Source of the DNA: Microvirga massiliensis
GTDB taxonomy: Bacteria > Pseudomonadota > Alphaproteobacteria > Rhizobiales > Beijerinckiaceae
DNA: 32,460 nt
NCBI RefSeq assembly: GCF_001006805.1
Contig: NZ_LN811363.1
Span: 101,212 to 133,671, forward strand
Direction of reading: 5' to 3'
Positions 16,865-24,005 of this stretch are shown one piece after another. Both the position numbers and the translations under genes were made by a program. The notes beneath the pieces were generated by a model, which worked only from the letters and a program-made list of their open reading frames with translations, was not told where the DNA came from and did not search any database. Within the stretch, counting starts at the first letter, position 1. Every line of letters starts with the position of its first letter.

Positions 16865-17407
16865 ATGACGCTGATGAGCACGCATTACCCGGACCCCACC
16901 CGTATCGAGCCGGTAAACCGTCACACCCTGGCAGTGATCGTCGATAACGAGCCGGGTGTTCTGGCGCGGATCGCTGGCCTGTTTTCCGGGCGCGGCTACA
17001 ATATCGAGAGCCTGACCGTTACGGAGACCGAGCACGAGTCTCACATTTCGCGCATCACCATCGTGACGACTGGGACGAATGCGGTGATCGAGCAGATCAA
17101 GAGTCAGCTCGAGCGGCTCATTCCGGTACATCGCGTGGTCGACCTGACCCAGTACGGAGACGCCGTCGAACGCGAGCTCTGCCTCGTGAAGGTCGTCGGC
17201 AAGGGCGACCACCGCGTCGAGGCAATGCGGCTGGCCCTGGCTTTCGGAGCGCGCACGGTAGATGCGACGCTCACATCCTTCATCTTCGAGCTGACCGGCA
17301 CGACGGACGAGATCGAGCGCTTCATCAAGCTGATGACCGGCGTCGGGCTCGCGGAGGTATCGCGGACGGGCATCGCCGCTATCGCGCGCGGCGCAGAGGC
17401 GATCTGA
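16865..17407 (+). CDS. ilvH: Acetolactate synthase small (regulatory) subunit
   Basis: Regulatory partner of IlvB that confers valine feedback inhibition and full activity. It has 180 residues. The N-terminal ACT domain (about 19-92) begins HTLAVIVDNEPGVLARIAGLFSGRGYNIESLTV, the diagnostic stretch. The C-terminal ACT-like domain starts at ERELCLVKV and includes FELTGTTDEIERFI. I chose ATG 16865 over the upstream open frame because conserved sequence starts soon after it. In alphaproteobacteria ilvH normally follows ilvB directly. Confidence 0.95.
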   Translation: MTLMSTHYPDPTRIEPVNRHTLAVIVDNEPGVLARIAGLFSGRGYNIESLTVTETEHESHISRITIVTTGTNAVIEQIKSQLERLIPVHRVVDLTQYGDAVERELCLVKVVGKGDHRVEAMRLALAFGARTVDATLTSFIFELTGTTDEIERFIKLMTGVGLAEVSRTGIAAIARGAEAI

Positions 17408-17425
17408 TCCAGCAGGTCCGCCGGA

Positions 17426-17974
17426 TCAGCCCTTGAAGCCGCCATCGGCCAGGAACGCGGCCTCTTCTGGCGTCGATTCACGCCCCTGGAGGGCATTGCG
17501 ATGGGGAAAGCGGCCGAAACGGGCGATGATGTCGCGGTGATGCTCCGCCCAGCGCAGGGTGTCCGGGTCCCCGAGCTCGCGGTTGAGAGTGACGGATCGC
17601 TCCTGATGGGCGAGGTCTTCCGCGTGCATGAACGGAAGATAGAAGAACCGCCGCAGCGACGGGTCGACCTCGCGATCGTGGCCTTTCTCGATCGCCCGCT
17701 CTGCGGCGAGCACCGCCGTGGGGTCCGTGGCGTAGACTCGGCGCGTGCCGCGGAACATGTTGCGCGGGAACTGGTCGAGGAGGAGCACGGTGGCAAGCGA
17801 GCCCTCCGGGGTCGTCTCCCATTCCGGCAGGTCGCCGCGGGCCGCTGCCTCGTAGGTCGGGAGAAAGCGCTCCCGGCAGGCTTCGTCGAAGGCCTCGTCC
17901 TTCTCGAACCAGCGGTCCGGCCCCGCAGCACGCCAGAACGCAACGACATCCTGGGCGGTAGCAACATCGGTCAT
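17426..17974 (-). CDS. DUF924 family protein
   Basis: A 182-aa protein convergent with ilvH (18 bases between stops) and divergent from ilvC. It has the DUF924 pattern: VVAFWRAAGPDRWFEKDEAFD, LATVLLLDQFPRNMFRGT (the most conserved segment), RRFFYLPFMHAEDL and FGRFPHRNALQGRESTPEE. It is all-helical with TPR-like fold in relatives; the function is not established. No signal peptide. Confidence 0.88.
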   Translation of the reverse strand: MTDVATAQDVVAFWRAAGPDRWFEKDEAFDEACRERFLPTYEAAARGDLPEWETTPEGSLATVLLLDQFPRNMFRGTRRVYATDPTAVLAAERAIEKGHDREVDPSLRRFFYLPFMHAEDLAHQERSVTLNRELGDPDTLRWAEHHRDIIARFGRFPHRNALQGRESTPEEAAFLADGGFKG

Positions 17975-18033
17975 GCTTTGCCTTTCCCTCGTGAACTGAA
18001 GTGCCGATCCGGCGCAATTCGATCCTGTTACGG

Positions 18034-18062
18034 CTTGCCAGAGCAGCTTTCATCGCTACAAG
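18034..18062 (+). promoter_or_regulatory. Possible ilvC promoter
   Basis: TTGCCA (18035-18040), 16 bases, TACAAG (18057-18062). This leaves an untranslated leader of about 90 bases containing GGGGC/GCCCC pairing around 18120-18140. Two short frames in it are not rich in Leu/Ile/Val codons, so I see no ilv-type attenuator here. Confidence 0.35.
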
Positions 18063-18161
18063 CGGCCGCGGCAAACCAGAATGTTGCGTCAGCCGGAACG
18101 GGCGTCGCAATGCAAATCCGGGGCAGGGGCCCTGCGCCCCATTGAATGAGGACCAAACGCC

Positions 18162-19181
18162 ATGCGCGTCTATTATGATCGCGACGCCGACATCAACCTG
18201 ATCAAGGGCAAGAAGGTAGCCATTGTCGGCTACGGCAGCCAGGGCCACGCCCACACCCTCAATCTGCGCGATTCCGGGGTGAAGGACGTCGTCGTTGCTC
18301 TCCGCAAGAATTCGCCCTCCGCCGCGAAGGCCGAGAAAGAGAATATCCGGGTCATGGAAGTCGCCGAGGCGGCTGCCTGGGCCGATATCGTCATGATGCT
18401 GACGCCCGACGAGCTGCAGGCCGACATCTACCGCGATCACCTCCATGCGAACATGAAACAGGGTGCCGCCCTGATGTTCGCCCACGGGCTGAACGTTCAC
18501 TTCAACCTGATCGAGCCCCGCGCGGACCTCGACGTGCTCATGGTCGCCCCGAAGGGCCCCGGCCACACCGTGCGCTCGGAATACGCCCGCGGCGGTGGCG
18601 TTCCCTGCCTCGTCGCGATCGCCCAGGACGCGTCCGGCAATGCGCACGATCTCGGGCTGTCCTACGCCTCGGCCATTGGCGGCGGACGGGCCGGCATCAT
18701 CGAAACGACCTTCAAGGAGGAGTGCGAGACCGACCTCTTCGGTGAGCAGACGGTGCTCTGTGGCGGCCTCGTCGAACTCATCAAGGCTGGCTTCGAGACC
18801 CTCGTCGAGGCAGGTTATGCCCCGGAGATGGCCTATTTCGAGTGCCTCCACGAGGTGAAGCTGATCGTCGACCTCATCTACGAGGGCGGCATCGCGAACA
18901 TGAACTACTCGATCTCCAACACGGCCGAGTACGGCGAGTATGTCACGGGCCCGCGCATCATCACCGACGAGACCAAGGCGGAGATGAAGCGCGTCCTCGC
19001 CGACATTCAGTCCGGCAAGTTCACCCGCGACTGGATGCTCGAGAACAAGGTGAATCAGACATCCTTCAAGGCGACGCGCGCCCGGATGGCGGCGCATCCG
19101 ATCGAGGATGTGGGCGAGCGCCTGCGCGGAATGATGCCCTGGATCACGGCGAAGGCCCTGGTCGACAAGTCCAGGAACTGA
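18162..19181 (+). CDS. ilvC: Ketol-acid reductoisomerase (class I)
   Basis: Second step of Val/Ile/Leu synthesis: Mg2+-dependent alkyl migration, then NADPH reduction. It has 339 residues, the short class I form. Rossmann motif GYGSQGHAHTLNL (about 25-37), with Arg and Ser in RKNSPS for NADPH phosphate. Catalytic His in FAHGLNVHF. Metal ligands lie in KEECETDLFGEQTVLCGG (Asp/Glu) and ECLHEVKLIVDLIYEGG (Glu pair). GATEs into a strong shared terminator 10 bases after the stop codon. Confidence 0.96.
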   Translation: MRVYYDRDADINLIKGKKVAIVGYGSQGHAHTLNLRDSGVKDVVVALRKNSPSAAKAEKENIRVMEVAEAAAWADIVMMLTPDELQADIYRDHLHANMKQGAALMFAHGLNVHFNLIEPRADLDVLMVAPKGPGHTVRSEYARGGGVPCLVAIAQDASGNAHDLGLSYASAIGGGRAGIIETTFKEECETDLFGEQTVLCGGLVELIKAGFETLVEAGYAPEMAYFECLHEVKLIVDLIYEGGIANMNYSISNTAEYGEYVTGPRIITDETKAEMKRVLADIQSGKFTRDWMLENKVNQTSFKATRARMAAHPIEDVGERLRGMMPWITAKALVDKSRN

Positions 19182-19190
19182 GCCCCGGAT

Positions 19191-19226
19191 AAAGGCCCCG
19201 CTCTCGAGCAGAGAGCGGGGCCTTTT
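19191..19226. terminator. Bidirectional terminator between ilvC and the small minus-strand gene
   Basis: GGCCCCGCTCTC (19194-19205), loop GAGCA, GAGAGCGGGGCC (19211-19222), then TTTT. An AAA tract on the left gives T on the other strand, so it can stop both converging transcripts. Confidence 0.92.
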
Positions 19227-19228
19227 CG

Positions 19229-19384
19229 TTATTGACGGTTCGATTTCGTATTCGCGGCCTTGTTGTTGTCCTGGTATCCGGGGTCGAGCCGCTTCTTCGT
19301 GGTGCCGCCCGATCCACGAGGTGTATCCCCGGGATGGCCCTTGCTCTCGGCCGAGTTATCGCCGTTCATCTTGCCTTTGCCCAT
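19229..19384 (-). CDS. Small hydrophilic protein, unknown
   Basis: A 51-codon frame preceded by a near-perfect ribosome site (GAAGGAGGC, about 7 bases before ATG 19384 on the minus strand). It ends 3 bases before the shared ilvC terminator. The product is rich in Gly, Lys, Asn and Asp, with few hydrophobic residues and no membrane segment. It begins MGKGKMNGDNSAESKGHPGD and has KKRLDPGYQDNNKAAN near the end. Composition suggests an intrinsically disordered protein. I do not recognise a family. Ribosome site plus terminator make it a credible gene. Confidence 0.62.
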   Translation of the reverse strand: MGKGKMNGDNSAESKGHPGDTPRGSGGTTKKRLDPGYQDNNKAANTKSNRQ

Positions 19385-19636
19385 CGAAGCCTCCTTCAGC
19401 AGGGAATGGGTGTGAACGGGCCCGAGCCGGAGCGGTTCCGTTCACCAGGGAGGCAAGTGTTCGCTGCCGGCGAGCGTCGGTGAGCCGGAACAGAGTATGC
19501 CGGCTTCGGGCACGGCCAAGGCTTGCGCCGTGGATTCCTGCCCACTCTTGGAAACTGTCGTGGAACAGGAGCCGGAACGGCTGAATTGATGAGCGCCTGC
19601 GCTTGCTTTAACCCGCCAGGGGAGCGGGGCGAATCC

Positions 19637-20485
19637 ATGAACATCCTCTCGATCCAGTCGCACGTCGCCTATGGCCATGTCGGGAACGCATCGGCTGTCT
19701 TTCCGATGCAGCGGCTCGGCGTGGAGGTCTGGCCGATCCATACGGTCCAATTCTCGAACCATACCGGCTACGGAGCCTGGAAGGGGCGCGTCTTCGACGG
19801 GCCGTCGATCGAGGACCTCGTCGACGGCATCGCGGAGCGCGAGGTTCTGTCCCGGTGCGACGGGGTTCTTTCGGGCTATATGGGGTCAGCCGATATCGGT
19901 ACGGCCATTCTCGGTGCGGTGGCGCGCGTCCGGGGCGCCAACCCAAAGGCCCTGTATTGCTGTGATCCGGTCATCGGCGATGTCGGGCGCGGCGTGTTCG
20001 TGCGGCCCGGCATTCCCGAGTTCATGCGGGAGAAGGCCGTCCCGGCTGCGGACATCATCACGCCCAATCAGTTCGAGATCGAGTATCTTTCCGGAATGGA
20101 GGTCACGACGCTTGAATCCGCCAAGGCGGCCGTGAGTACCGTGCAGACGCTCGGGCCCGATGTCGTGCTCGTGACCTCGCTCTCGACTCACGAGACCCCG
20201 CCCGATGCGATCGATCTCCTCGCAGGTGAAGCGGGACGGTTCTGGCGGGTGAGAACGCCGCGCCTCTCTCTTCATGTGAACGGGGCCGGTGATGCGATCT
20301 CGGCACTGTTCTTCGTGCATTACGCGCGCAGCCGATCGGCGGCCTTGGCGCTCGGCGAGGCCGCGGCATCCACCTACGGCCTCTTGAAGCGCACCGCCGA
20401 CGCGGGCTCCCGCGAGATCCTGACGGTGGAGGCCCAGGACGAGTTCGTGGCGCCCACGCAACACTTTCCCGTCGAGGACGTGTGA
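19637..20485 (+). CDS. pdxY: Pyridoxal kinase
   Basis: ATP-dependent phosphorylation of pyridoxal in the B6 salvage pathway; ribokinase fold. It has 282 residues. MNILSIQSHVAYGHVGNASAVFP is the diagnostic N-terminus, and substrate contacts lie in HTVQFSNHTGYG. CDPVIGD (about 109-115) and the anion-hole/catalytic GAGD (216-219) are present. I chose ATG 19637 because the canonical N-terminus starts there; the upstream open frame is unrelated. First gene of a tight run: the next gene starts 4 bases after the stop. Confidence 0.94.
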   Translation: MNILSIQSHVAYGHVGNASAVFPMQRLGVEVWPIHTVQFSNHTGYGAWKGRVFDGPSIEDLVDGIAEREVLSRCDGVLSGYMGSADIGTAILGAVARVRGANPKALYCCDPVIGDVGRGVFVRPGIPEFMREKAVPAADIITPNQFEIEYLSGMEVTTLESAKAAVSTVQTLGPDVVLVTSLSTHETPPDAIDLLAGEAGRFWRVRTPRLSLHVNGAGDAISALFFVHYARSRSAALALGEAAASTYGLLKRTADAGSREILTVEAQDEFVAPTQHFPVEDV

Positions 20486-20489
20486 GGCA

Positions 20490-21605
20490 ATGCAGGTCCG
20501 GATCGGCACGTTCAACGTCGAGAACCTCATTTCCCGGAACCGCTACGGTCCGAAGGAGAGGCCCGACACCGCGCCGGCCTTGTCCCTGTTCGACTTTCCG
20601 AACCAGGAGGGTCGCGCCCACGCGGAACACTCGATCGCCATCGCCCTAGAGGACGACAAGCGGCAGATGACGGCGCTCGCGATCAGCGAGGCGAATGCTG
20701 ATATCTGGGCGCTTCAGGAGGTCGACAATCTCGGAGTCCTGCAGGCTTTCTTCGCCAATTACGTGCATCGCCTTTCCGATCAGCGTTACGGCCATTTCCG
20801 GCTCGTGAACGGCAATGACCGGCGGGGCATCGACGTGGCGTGCGTGGTCCGCGGCGACCTCGTTCCGGAGGCTGCCATTCGCACGGAGTCGCATCACGAG
20901 AAGACCTTCGCGGAACTCGATGTCTTCGACGATTCCCTGGCCGCGTTCGGGATCACGCCGCAGGATCGCGTCTTCAACCGCGACTGCCTCGAGGTCGAGA
21001 TTGGCTTTCCGGATCGCGCGATCACGCTCTTCATCACGCATCTGAAGTCGATGTCGTTCTGGCAGGAGGATGGGCGCCTCGGGACAATGCCGATCCGACG
21101 CGCCGAGTCCCTCGCGATCCGCACCTTGATCGAGCGCCGCTTCGGTCCGGACTGGCGGGATGCATCCTGGGTGATCGCCGGCGACCTCAACGATTACCGC
21201 GAGAAGATACTGCCGGACGCGAAAGTCGAACCGACGATGCCGTCGAGCATCGATCCTCTGCTCGAGGATTGCGGCGTGAATCCCGTCGAGGCACTGCCGC
21301 CGGTGGAACGGTGGACATATTTCCATCGCGCATGGTCGGCCGAAGCATCGCGGCTCGCAGAGGAGCATTTGCAACTCGATTACCTGCTCCTGTCACCGGC
21401 CTTGGCGAAGGCCAATCCGGAGCCGGACATCACGCTCATCCGCCGCGGGCTGCCCTATCGTGTGCCGCTCGACCCCTCTGCGCCCGACCGCTCGATCGCC
21501 ACTCTTTCGACGCGGGCCGACCGCTACCCGCGCATCGGCTGGGATCGTCCAAAGGCGAGCGATCACTGCCCGCTCGTCATCGAGCTGACGATCCCGCCAA
21601 ATTGA
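20490..21605 (+). CDS. Endonuclease/exonuclease/phosphatase (EEP) family protein
   Basis: A 371-aa metal-dependent phosphoesterase of the EEP/DNase I-like fold. Motifs in order: IGTFNVENL, WALQEVDN (metal Glu), RRGIDVACVVR, FITHLKSM (His), VIAGDLNDYRE (Asp/Asn), LQLDYLLLSP and ASDHCPLVIEL (Asp/His). All catalytic residues are present. The substrate (nucleic acid, phospholipid or sugar phosphate) cannot be told from sequence. No signal peptide is visible, so it is probably cytoplasmic. Probably co-transcribed with pdxY and phzF. Confidence 0.9.
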   Translation: MQVRIGTFNVENLISRNRYGPKERPDTAPALSLFDFPNQEGRAHAEHSIAIALEDDKRQMTALAISEANADIWALQEVDNLGVLQAFFANYVHRLSDQRYGHFRLVNGNDRRGIDVACVVRGDLVPEAAIRTESHHEKTFAELDVFDDSLAAFGITPQDRVFNRDCLEVEIGFPDRAITLFITHLKSMSFWQEDGRLGTMPIRRAESLAIRTLIERRFGPDWRDASWVIAGDLNDYREKILPDAKVEPTMPSSIDPLLEDCGVNPVEALPPVERWTYFHRAWSAEASRLAEEHLQLDYLLLSPALAKANPEPDITLIRRGLPYRVPLDPSAPDRSIATLSTRADRYPRIGWDRPKASDHCPLVIELTIPPN

Positions 21606-21628
21606 CCACTCTTGCAGGAGCCCCTCCC

Positions 21629-22531
21629 ATGCCACGCCGGTTCGTGACCCTCGATGTCTTCACGACGACGCCGTTCACGGGAAACCCGCTGGCCGTCGTG
21701 CTCGATGCCGAGGGGCTCACTCCCAAGCGGATGCAGGCCATCGCGCGTGAATTCAATCTGTCGGAAACCGTTTTCGTGAGACCGGATCCGGAGGCGCGCC
21801 AGCGGGCGGACATCCGCATCTTCACGCCTCAACGGGAGTTGCCGTTTGCGGGACATCCCACCGTCGGCACGGCAGTTCTCCTCGGGATTATCGACAGCGA
21901 CGGCGCCCCCGGAGCGGCGGCCTTCGGCCTGAAAGAAGCGATCGGTGTCGTGCCCTGCGTCGTCGAAGTGGACGATGCCCGACGCGGCCACGCGCGATTC
22001 CGCCTGCCGCGGTTGCCGAGCCTGTGGGGCGAAGGGCGAGCCGCCGAGGATTGTGCGAAGGCGCTCGGGCTCGAGCCAAACGAGATCGGCTTCGAGCGTC
22101 ACGTGCCGAGCCGGCACTCGGCTGGGGTCGCATTTGATCTGGTGCCGGTCGCGTCTCCAGAATGTCTCGCTCGCGCCCGGCCGGCAGGGGACACATTCGA
22201 GCGCGCCTTCGGCGAGAGCGACCATCCGTCCGCCTATGTCTACACCCGTGCCGTGGGCGAGAAGCGTCGGTTCCGCGCGCGGATGTTCGCGCCTTCGTTC
22301 GGCATTGCCGAAGACCCGGCGACGGGCTCCGCGGTTGCGGCTTTCGCTGGGGCTCTGATGCAGTGCGAGCCCCTCGGAAACGGCGAGCACGACATCGTCA
22401 TCGAGCAGGGCGTAGAGATGGGGCGCCCGAGCGAGATTGTGCTTCAGCTCGTGATCGAGAACGGGGCGCTCGCCTCCGCGGAGATCGGAGGCCAAGCCGT
22501 GATCGTCAGCCGTGGTGAGATCGAGGCCTGA
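21629..22531 (+). CDS. PhzF family isomerase/epimerase
   Basis: A 300-aa protein of the PhzF/diaminopimelate-epimerase-like fold. Features: TLDVFTTTPFTGNPLAVVL, FNLSETVFV with catalytic Glu46, IRIFTPQRELPFAGHPTVGTA, and in the second half RMFAPSFGIAEDPATGSA. AGGAG lies 9 bases before ATG 21629. PhzF in phenazine producers isomerises DHHA, but no phenazine genes are present here. The family is widespread with unknown substrates, so a phenazine role should not be assumed. Confidence 0.92.
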   Translation: MPRRFVTLDVFTTTPFTGNPLAVVLDAEGLTPKRMQAIAREFNLSETVFVRPDPEARQRADIRIFTPQRELPFAGHPTVGTAVLLGIIDSDGAPGAAAFGLKEAIGVVPCVVEVDDARRGHARFRLPRLPSLWGEGRAAEDCAKALGLEPNEIGFERHVPSRHSAGVAFDLVPVASPECLARARPAGDTFERAFGESDHPSAYVYTRAVGEKRRFRARMFAPSFGIAEDPATGSAVAAFAGALMQCEPLGNGEHDIVIEQGVEMGRPSEIVLQLVIENGALASAEIGGQAVIVSRGEIEA

Positions 22532-22551
22532 CGGTCTGGCCGGGGACCGCC

Positions 22552-23259
22552 ATGAACCATGACGTCCAGATCGTGCGCGCCGGTCGCATTGCGGCGACTT
22601 GCGAGCCGAGAACCTGGCGATGGGCGCAGGAGAACGCTGCCACCGTCGCCTCTCACTGGCAGGAGCTCAAACGCGAGAGGCCGCAACTCTTCGACGGCCG
22701 CGTCCTGCTCCTGTCAGCTTTCGAACTCGCAGGCGACGAGGCGACGGCCCGGTATTTTCCGACGGACTTCAGCCGCTTTCTGGCCTGGCGCGACCTCGAT
22801 TATCCGGACCGGACGGTCGGCAACGGATTCGCGATGGGTGCGCTTCAGGGCTCGGACGGAGCCTATGTCTGCGGCGTGATGGGCGATCACACTGCGAATG
22901 CCGGGCGGATCTATTTCCCGTCGGGAACCCCGGATCTTTCGGATGTCACGGAGGACGACAGGGTCGATCTCGCCGGAAGCGTGCTGCGCGAGCTCAAGGA
23001 GGAGACGGACCTGCCGCCCGAGAGCTATCGGGTGGCGGATCACTGGATCGTCGTACGGCAATGGCCAGCGATCGCCTTCCTGCGGCCAATCCTGTTTGAC
23101 GAGCCGGCCGAGGACGTGGCCGAGCGCATTCGCGCTGCCATTGCCCGGCAGCGCAATCCGGAACTCAGCAACGCGCAGGTGGTGCGCAGCCTGGACGACG
23201 TCGACACGCGCAAAATGCCTCGCTTCCTTCAGGCCTTTTTCCGCCACGCCTTTGCCTGA
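22552..23259 (+). CDS. NUDIX hydrolase
   Basis: A 235-aa protein with a Nudix-like box: SGTPDLSDV at about 124-132, then LAGSVLRELKEETDL (140-154) containing the RExxEE core. The spacing between the Gly and the RE core is longer than in the canonical Gx5Ex7REUXEEXGU box, so it belongs to a divergent subgroup. FAMGALQGSDGAYVCGVMG precedes the box as the first strands. Last gene of the pdxY-EEP-phzF-nudix run, 21 bases after phzF. Substrate unknown. Confidence 0.82.
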   Translation: MNHDVQIVRAGRIAATCEPRTWRWAQENAATVASHWQELKRERPQLFDGRVLLLSAFELAGDEATARYFPTDFSRFLAWRDLDYPDRTVGNGFAMGALQGSDGAYVCGVMGDHTANAGRIYFPSGTPDLSDVTEDDRVDLAGSVLRELKEETDLPPESYRVADHWIVVRQWPAIAFLRPILFDEPAEDVAERIRAAIARQRNPELSNAQVVRSLDDVDTRKMPRFLQAFFRHAFA

Positions 23260-23295
23260 GGCCGCTCCGGGCCGGAGAGCCAGAGAAGCGGCGCT

Positions 23296-23631
23296 TCAGC
23301 GATAGCCGTAGCGGGACTTCGTGGCTGAGATCATGCGAACCGCCTCGGAATCCTGCCCTGCCGCGCAGGTTTCTTCGGCTCGCTCGATCTCCCTGGCCAC
23401 GCGATCATGGACCGAGCGGTTAACGTGGCCAGTCGCGAGATCGTTTGCCATGACGGCCCGGTAGCGCGCGATCTCGCCAGTGCAGCCGGCCCCTTCGGGC
23501 AGGCGGAAATTGGACGGTGTGACCCCGGTTGGAGCGGACGATGCTGCGGGTAGCGGGGAGGCCGGCGCGCAGGCGGAGGCCAGCGCCCCGACGAGGCCCG
23601 CGGCGAGGATCATGTTCGGTCGGACATGCAT
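23296..23631 (-). CDS. Small lipoprotein, hypothetical
   Basis: A 111-aa protein with a type II signal sequence. MILAAGLVGALASAC (7-21) carries a lipobox-like ASAC, so Cys21 would be acylated after cleavage. The mature part starts with a Pro/Ala/Ser-rich linker (22-38). A small domain follows with two Cys (in GAGCTGEIARYRAVMAND and EETCAAGQDSEA) that could form a disulfide. ATG 23613 (residue 7) is an equally good start. Convergent with the nudix gene. I do not recognise a named family. Confidence 0.7.
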   Translation of the reverse strand: MHVRPNMILAAGLVGALASACAPASPLPAASSAPTGVTPSNFRLPEGAGCTGEIARYRAVMANDLATGHVNRSVHDRVAREIERAEETCAAGQDSEAVRMISATKSRYGYR

Positions 23632-23724
23632 GCGAGACTCGTCATGGATTCGAAACCAGCCGGGCCTAGCGGCCGAGCTTCATCCGATCAAGCTCGTGTG
23701 ACGCGAACGACCGGACCAAAACTC

Positions 23725-23753
23725 TTGCCAGGAGGCAGGCCCACAGGTAGACA
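23725..23753 (+). promoter_or_regulatory. Possible promoter of the leuA leader transcript
   Basis: TTGCCA (23725-23730), 17 bases, TAGACA (23748-23753). Transcription would start near 23761, about 45 bases before the leader ATG. Confidence 0.4.
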
Positions 23754-23804
23754 CGTGAGACGGCCCGATGCTGCGCATCCGGCTCCGAGGGGGTTTGAGC
23801 CGCG

Positions 23805-23900
23805 ATGTTCATCGGCTCCCAACGCGCATTGCCCGACGGTCGCCTGCTGGCGACGTCGCATGCGCGTGCCCTCGATCTCCTTCTCCTTAGTTGCCCCTGA
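23805..23900 (+). CDS. leuA leader peptide
   Basis: A 31-codon frame from ATG 23805 to TGA 23898 with eight leucines, including ALDLLLLSC just before the stop (CTC GAT CTC CTT CTC CTT). It lies 105 bases upstream of leuA on the same strand. The start codon sits in the loop region of a hairpin: GAGCCG(C)GAT pairs with ATCGGCTC. The stop codon overlaps the 5' arm of a downstream stem. The Leu cluster upstream of leuA is the hallmark of a leucine attenuator; translation itself is not proven. Confidence 0.68.
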   Translation: MFIGSQRALPDGRLLATSHARALDLLLLSCP

Positions 23901-23968
23901 GGGTCGGCTGGGCTTTGCTGCCTGGGCTCTCAGGGGTTTGCTGCCAACGACCAGCCCCGGGAGAGCCC
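23894..23968 (+). promoter_or_regulatory. leuA attenuator RNA: two mutually exclusive stems
   Basis: Stem A pairs CCCCTGAG (23894-23901, across the leader stop) with CTCAGGGG (23929-23936), followed by TTT only. Stem B pairs GGGCTCTC (23924-23931) with GAGAGCCC (23961-23968). The arms share 23929-23931, so the stems exclude each other. A ribosome stalled on the Leu codons would cover or free arm A and switch the fold. Neither has a long T-run, so the output could be weak or factor-dependent termination. Confidence 0.55.
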
Positions 23969-24005
23969 CATCAGCGTGCTGCGCCCGATCGAGAAGGATA
24001 AAGTC

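Noticed and set aside
18111..18146. Short frame before ilvC as an attenuator leader
   Set aside because: Contains one Ile and no Leu or Val codons, and the nearby hairpin lacks a T-run.
17478..19097. 539-codon minus-strand frame over the DUF924 gene and ilvC
   Set aside because: Another reading frame of the real minus-strand DUF924 gene plus antisense of ilvC.
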